Assembly: GCA_902542975.1 (NCBI GenBank)
Contig: CACBWM010000004.1
Span: forward strand, 22,163-86,162
DNA: 64,000 nt
Direction: 5' to 3'
Source of the DNA: an uncultured Pelagibacteraceae bacterium
Lineage (GTDB): Bacteria; Pseudomonadota; Alphaproteobacteria; Pelagibacterales; Pelagibacteraceae
Below, piece after piece: positions 59,615-64,000 of this stretch. Positions within the stretch are counted from its first letter, which is position 1. Each line of letters opens with the position of its first letter. The notes beneath the pieces were generated by a model. That model saw nothing but the letters and a program-made list of their open reading frames with translations. It made no database searches and had not been told where the DNA came from. The translations under genes and the position numbers were made by a program.

Positions 59615-61621
59615 CAATAGATTTCTTTCAGTCTTGAGTTTATTATTATCTTTGATCAACTGAATAATCATTTCTTTCATTATTCTATTCTCTTCAACTG
59701 CTCTACCACTTATCTCAGCCAATCTCTCATTTTCTTTAGCTAGCTGCAATTGATCAAATAATTTTTCTAGTTCTGGATCAATAGGTAGACCCTCTATTTT
59801 TTTGCTAATATTATTCTGAATTACTTTAGTTAATGAAATACTTACTTGGCTGTCTTTAAGTCCATTTTGTTCATTAAACTCTAGATTAAAGTTTAGGCCG
59901 AAATTATCAGTATTTTTGCTAATATTTAAACCAGCTTTTACTGCTAAATCATCATCCATATAATGGGCCATGTCTTTCCTTTCACCGTCTGCAACAATGT
60001 CAATTTTTTCACTCAAAGTTTGATTTAAAGATAGGCCTGTATATGGCTTAAGAACGAAGCCATTTTCAAAAGATTTTGAATACTCAACGTTAAATCCACC
60101 TGACAATACTTGATCCACAGCATCATCAACAGAAAGATCCCCATCTGTAAAAGATGTTAGATAAGTTGGAAGTCTCCTTAGACCATATTTACCATCCACT
60201 TCAATATTTAAACTTTGACTATCATCAATTTTGATTTCTTTAGATGCTTTGTAATTTACAGCAGCAAACTGACCTAGATTTTCTTTTGAAATAGTTTGTT
60301 GTGTTTCAGTTTCAAGATCTAAATATTTATTTTGAGTTAACCCAAAAATTGAAACTACAGAAAATTTAAATTTCTCGTAATCAATATCTTTTTTTAAACC
60401 GATAGCTAAATTTTCACTATCTAAAGCTTCTCCATTATTAAATTTTGCTTGCTGACTAGAATAACTTAAGAACGGTGTAAAGTTATCATTTTCAATTTTA
60501 AAGTCTCCCGTTACACCACTTGTTTCACTTTTATAAATATTATCTCTTTTTTTAACAGAATAATATCCACTAGATTTTTTTTCTTCTTTAACCGAATTAA
60601 AAATATCGTTTAAATTAGATAAAAATATTTCTGATCTATATTTTTTATTATGGCTATCAATATCTAAATCTTCACCATAAATTCTTAAATATCCATTTGT
60701 TTCAGAATTATCTGCATCTGGATTTAAATTTGAGTCTAGAATTTCATAAGTATCATTACCACATAAATTGTTGATTACCCTCATATTTTGTTTCTCATGA
60801 ATTTCTATGGTCTGATCTCTTGAAATACTACAATCTAACGTAAAGTCGAAAAATGTTACACCGGTTGTTCCGTTTTGATCACTAAGTAGAATTTTACCAT
60901 CATAATGTCCTTCTCCTTTTGTTATTAAATTAAATCCCGAAGTTACATTGTCATCATCGCTAACATATATTGAATTTCTATCGTTATGAGTTGTGCCAGC
61001 AATTAAACCAGAATTAATAATTGTAGCATTATTTAATGAGCCATGACCTTTACCAAGTCTAATTCCATGTCTTAAATTTGTAATTGTTCCAGTGTTTGTT
61101 ATTGTTGCATTTGTACCATTGGTAAGGTAAATGGCAGCACCAGTTGTATTATTTGCAGAAATAGTACCACTGTTTGTAATGGTTATATCGCTAGTTTCTA
61201 GACCTTGTATAGCATATTTTCCACCATGAATAGTTCCACTATTAACAATCTCAGTGTCATTTGTTTTCTGAACTAAAACAGCAGTGCTACTGCTAGCATT
61301 TTCATTTTGAGCTGTATTTATTGTACCTGAATTAGTAATTCTATTTGTTCCAGGGGCGCTTTTCATATTTATGGTATCACCCGTTGCACTTATCAAACCA
61401 TGGTTGATTACGGTTGTATTTGATGCACCAACACCATTATTTGCTCTTACTGCTTTAGATCCACTAAATACTATTGAACCAGTTGACTTAACAGTTAGGG
61501 TTTCACTTGCTCCACAAGTTTGTACATCAGTTAGCGCAGTTGTTACTGTTTTAAGACAAGTAGCATGACCTAAAGAGCTAAATAAAAAGAATAAAATTAA
61601 GCTGAGGTATATTTTTTTCAT
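59603..61621 (-). CDS. Autotransporter-like outer-membrane protein with C-terminal coiled coil
   Basis: The 672-residue protein has a signal peptide (residues 1-20, ending GHA), a passenger of beta-helix-type repeats built on ITNSGTI (NHGLI, TNSGTI, NSGTIHG, TNSGTIS, TNTGTIT, NSGLIAG, about residues 75-210), a spacer, and from about residue 355 a run of alternating strands like an autotransporter barrel (TPFLSYSSQQAKF ... VSISLTKVI). Unlike a normal autotransporter it does not end at the last strand: about 65 more residues (PELEKLFDQLQLAKENERLA to the end) form a coiled coil. Four Cys in the passenger region could form disulfides. Function unknown; a surface adhesin is plausible. Confidence 0.8.
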   Translation of the reverse strand: MKKIYLSLILFFLFSSLGHATCLKTVTTALTDVQTCGASETLTVKSTGSIVFSGSKAVRANNGVGASNTTVINHGLISATGDTINMKSAPGTNRITNSGTINTAQNENASSSTAVLVQKTNDTEIVNSGTIHGGKYAIQGLETSDITITNSGTISANNTTGAAIYLTNGTNATITNTGTITNLRHGIRLGKGHGSLNNATIINSGLIAGTTHNDRNSIYVSDDDNVTSGFNLITKGEGHYDGKILLSDQNGTTGVTFFDFTLDCSISRDQTIEIHEKQNMRVINNLCGNDTYEILDSNLNPDADNSETNGYLRIYGEDLDIDSHNKKYRSEIFLSNLNDIFNSVKEEKKSSGYYSVKKRDNIYKSETSGVTGDFKIENDNFTPFLSYSSQQAKFNNGEALDSENLAIGLKKDIDYEKFKFSVVSIFGLTQNKYLDLETETQQTISKENLGQFAAVNYKASKEIKIDDSQSLNIEVDGKYGLRRLPTYLTSFTDGDLSVDDAVDQVLSGGFNVEYSKSFENGFVLKPYTGLSLNQTLSEKIDIVADGERKDMAHYMDDDLAVKAGLNISKNTDNFGLNFNLEFNEQNGLKDSQVSISLTKVIQNNISKKIEGLPIDPELEKLFDQLQLAKENERLAEISGRAVEENRIMKEMIIQLIKDNNKLKTERNLLLKN

Positions 61622-61633
61622 TACACCTTATTG

Positions 61634-64000
61634 TTAATTTTCTCTCCAAGACTTTCTGTAAGTTTGAACCTCACCAGTAGCAGCCTCTAAAGTAACGAGG
61701 TCAGCAACTGCTCCTAACGATTTACCAGATATATTTGCAAAAATTTTACCAGCGAAAAGTACAATTTCTGATAAGACCCCTTTACCAACAAATCTACATA
61801 AAGTTTTTTGTTGTTCTGTTCTTTTAGACTCTAATCCGATAAACGAGTCATGTGTTCCACATTCATCATCAGTTACACAAATCAATGCATCTCCCAAATC
61901 ACATTTGTTTTGAGATACAGATGGTCTATAAACTGGGAAGTAAACCATACCATTGTTTACTTTTGGTTGAGCGGTAACTTTAGCAAAATCTTTTAATACA
62001 ACATACCAACCTCTATCCTTATCTGTCACTCTACAAGAAGTTCCGCTTCTATCATTTGATGTATTTTGACATTTTGTAATATCGTCTGCATTTTTTGGTG
62101 TTGCTATAGATTTATAGAATGGATAATCTGGATCTTTTATTCCAATCATTAAGTTACTTGTTCCTTTTACTCTTGCATTCAATCTTTGAGCATCTCCAGT
62201 TCCAGCGTACAACCATAAATTATTTGTTGTTCCACCAATTGAAGCATCTAATGGTTTATACATGTATCTACCATTTGATCTACTTGCTCCTGCTTTAAAT
62301 AATGTCGTTATGTCATACATTTTTATAGGTACATTTTGAGGATCTGTACTCATATTTGTTAAATTTAATTTACTAATTTTACCTTCTAAATCAGACAAGT
62401 ATACAAGTGCTCCTGCAAAGTCAGCACCCCTTGCTTTATCAGGGGTAATAACTGTTAATGATGCGGGAACAGAATTATCAATATCGCTTGCAGTAGTATC
62501 TTCTACCGTAATTGTCTTTATTAATTGTCCAAACTTATCTTTTGATTGCAGATCAATAACAAATACATTACTACCAGCTCCTGAGAATTGAGCACCAAAA
62601 CCTCCACCCATTACAGCGACTGATATATCGTCATCTCTGACATTGTCTCCAGCACCAGCATTAGGTAGTCTAAATATTCTTGGATCTGACCATGTTTCTC
62701 CAAGAGTACTGTAGTCCCATTCAGGGTCTGTTACAACTCCAGTACCAACTGCTCCTTGTTTTATATTCACTCCTATCGGTGAGTTGTCTCTTTGAGTTTT
62801 GGACTCGTCAGCATCAAATTTCATTTTTTTGTTGAAATTAATTTGAGTGTTTCCAGATGTATCATAGCTAATTGTAATGCTATTTGTTATATCAACTCCA
62901 TCTTCAAGAACTGATAGCATACTTTTAGTTAGACTTTTTACTGGTAAAGTCCATTTTGTGCTTTCGTAACAATATTTTGTTTGTGTATCATCACAAGTTT
63001 GCTTACTGGCAACTTCATTATCTTTATCTGGAGCATAAACGTTACCTACTTCTTGTGCTTCTAGAAATTCACTTAGAGGATAAGATGTACCTATATAATC
63101 ATATACAAAAACATTATTTGCATGATCCATTCTGTACACCTGATTATTAATCATATCATTATATATTGAGACTAAATGCTCTGGTTTTGCAGGATCAGTC
63201 ACATCTAATACAGAGAAACCACTACCTCCTCTTCCATAAGGTACAAACAATACGGTATGCCAATTTGCAGATGTATCATGTGGACTTTGAAAGAAAATAT
63301 CATGTTGAACGGGAGATCCATCAACACCATAAATTGCATTTGAACCCCCTTTGTTTGGATTAATTTCATTTAAGTTAGTATTCATTATTGTAGGTAATCT
63401 TGATGCTATAAATGGTGGCACAAATCCCCACAATTCTACTCCTGAGCCTGCATCTAAAGCATGCAAAACTCCACTATTTGATCCAGCATAAATTACAGGT
63501 TTTCTCAATCTTTGTGATTCTGCCCAACTATCATATCCCTTAGTTGATCTCCAATAAGCTTCTTGATTTTCACTTGTAAAAGCTGTTTCTGCAGTTGGTG
63601 GTCCTACAACAACTAATTGTGAATGGTAAACATCTCCCATTGGCTTAGCTCTTGCTTCTGTCAAATTACAATCTGCATCATAATCAAAATAATCTGTCCC
63701 TCTAATAAAATTAATTAAGCCTTTTAAATCATCATCTGTTCCATCTGCTACACCACTTGTGTTTGCACATCTTTTATTATTTATAGAATTATCAGTATTT
63801 TTAGTTTTTCTGTGATAGTCCTGAATATCAAACCCTTTTAGAGTTAAGATACTTTCAATCGCTGAAGAATTACTTTCTACCCAGTTGTTATAATTTGTCG
63901 AATAATCCGTTCCAGGAATTGGACTCCATATCTTTCTATTCCCTGGTTTAGGCAGTACATCAACAGCTGACCAGTTACCTTTATCTTTTGTATCAAGATT
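61634..64000 (-). CDS. PilY1-like pilus-tip adhesin (5' end outside window)
   Basis: The ORF track begins at an internal TTG (63664), but I read the same frame open for a further 112 codons to the window edge, so the gene is truncated by the window, not by mutation. The extra part includes NWSAVDVLPKPGNRKIWSPI and LKGLINFIRGTDYFD, the region PilY1 has before its propeller. Next come RAKPMGDVYHSQLVVVGPP, YAGSNSGVLHALDAGSGVELW, DGSPVQHDIF and YGRGGSGFSVLDVTDP, matching the PilY1 C-terminal beta-propeller. Many Cys (CDDTQTKYC, CQNTSNDRSGTSC) suggest disulfides. PilY1 sits at type IV pilus tips. It is 12 bp upstream of the autotransporter-like gene on the same strand, so the two may share a transcript. 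Confidence 0.88.
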   Translation of the reverse strand, partial: NLDTKDKGNWSAVDVLPKPGNRKIWSPIPGTDYSTNYNNWVESNSSAIESILTLKGFDIQDYHRKTKNTDNSINNKRCANTSGVADGTDDDLKGLINFIRGTDYFDYDADCNLTEARAKPMGDVYHSQLVVVGPPTAETAFTSENQEAYWRSTKGYDSWAESQRLRKPVIYAGSNSGVLHALDAGSGVELWGFVPPFIASRLPTIMNTNLNEINPNKGGSNAIYGVDGSPVQHDIFFQSPHDTSANWHTVLFVPYGRGGSGFSVLDVTDPAKPEHLVSIYNDMINNQVYRMDHANNVFVYDYIGTSYPLSEFLEAQEVGNVYAPDKDNEVASKQTCDDTQTKYCYESTKWTLPVKSLTKSMLSVLEDGVDITNSITISYDTSGNTQINFNKKMKFDADESKTQRDNSPIGVNIKQGAVGTGVVTDPEWDYSTLGETWSDPRIFRLPNAGAGDNVRDDDISVAVMGGGFGAQFSGAGSNVFVIDLQSKDKFGQLIKTITVEDTTASDIDNSVPASLTVITPDKARGADFAGALVYLSDLEGKISKLNLTNMSTDPQNVPIKMYDITTLFKAGASRSNGRYMYKPLDASIGGTTNNLWLYAGTGDAQRLNARVKGTSNLMIGIKDPDYPFYKSIATPKNADDITKCQNTSNDRSGTSCRVTDKDRGWYVVLKDFAKVTAQPKVNNGMVYFPVYRPSVSQNKCDLGDALICVTDDECGTHDSFIGLESKRTEQQKTLCRFVGKGVLSEIVLFAGKIFANISGKSLGAVADLVTLEAATGEVQTYRKSWREN

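Noticed and set aside
61000-61400. Repeated short motif in the autotransporter-like gene, considered as a CRISPR or DNA repeat
   Set aside because: The repeats are at protein level (TNSGTI variants) with drifting codons and uneven spacing; no constant-length repeat and spacer pattern.

Overview
The window is very AT-rich, gene-dense DNA with mostly 0-20 bp between genes and many 1-4 bp overlaps. Gene content, gene order and a circularly permuted two-piece tmRNA point to an alphaproteobacterium with a streamlined genome. The protein style (Lys/Ile/Asn-rich) and specific losses (ThyX without a neighbouring ThyA, thiD with no other thiamine gene nearby) fit the SAR11 clade (Candidatus Pelagibacter or a close relative). 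I see no insertion sequence, prophage, integrase or CRISPR array. The organism name is an inference from style and gene order, not from a database match.

Layout, left to right. (1) 1-3356: zapA with a small coiled-coil gene, a folate enzyme, a YmdB-type phosphoesterase, yebC and a phage-type RuvC resolvase; ruvA and ruvB are not beside it. (2) 3413-15970: a long co-directional run, tolQRAB-pal-cpoB (envelope constriction), tilS, ftsH, folP, glmM, thiD and purA, with one clear terminator after pal. (3) 16019-17824: a compact autotransporter with two Ig-like passenger domains. (4) 17830-28076: rpoH, rluD, tRNA-Arg(TCG), an ABC-2 exporter pair, a Sua5-type threonylcarbamoyl-AMP synthase, the xseB-ispA-dxs isoprenoid block, aroC, pdxH and ispB. 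(5) 28185-34588: sppA-like peptidase, glyQ, glyS and ppdK as a tight operon, then convergent nadC/nadA. (6) 36447-36892: tRNA-Leu(GAG) and the permuted tmRNA (ssrA, minus strand), filling the only gene-free stretch above 300 bp. (7) 36893-43173: thyX, mrp, and the membrane quality-control set hflK-hflC-DUF2065-degP, then miaA. (8) 43215-48229: branched-chain amino acid block ilvB-ilvN-ilvC-leuA. (9) 48234-53699: rod-shape elongasome mreB-mreC-mreD-mrdA-rodA. (10) 53700-64000: a signalling and surface region with a GAF-SpoIIE phosphatase, prepilin peptidase, a MoxR/DUF58/transglutaminase triad, an autotransporter-like protein with an unusual C-terminal coiled coil, and the 3' part of a PilY1-like pilus-tip gene that runs off the right edge.

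Most of the window is conserved housekeeping. The parts worth a second look are the tmRNA locus (tag ANESYALAA), the phage-type resolvase standing where a ruvCAB cluster would be expected, the two autotransporters, and the pilus/surface region at the right end. I do not see a clear-cut new defence or mobile system.
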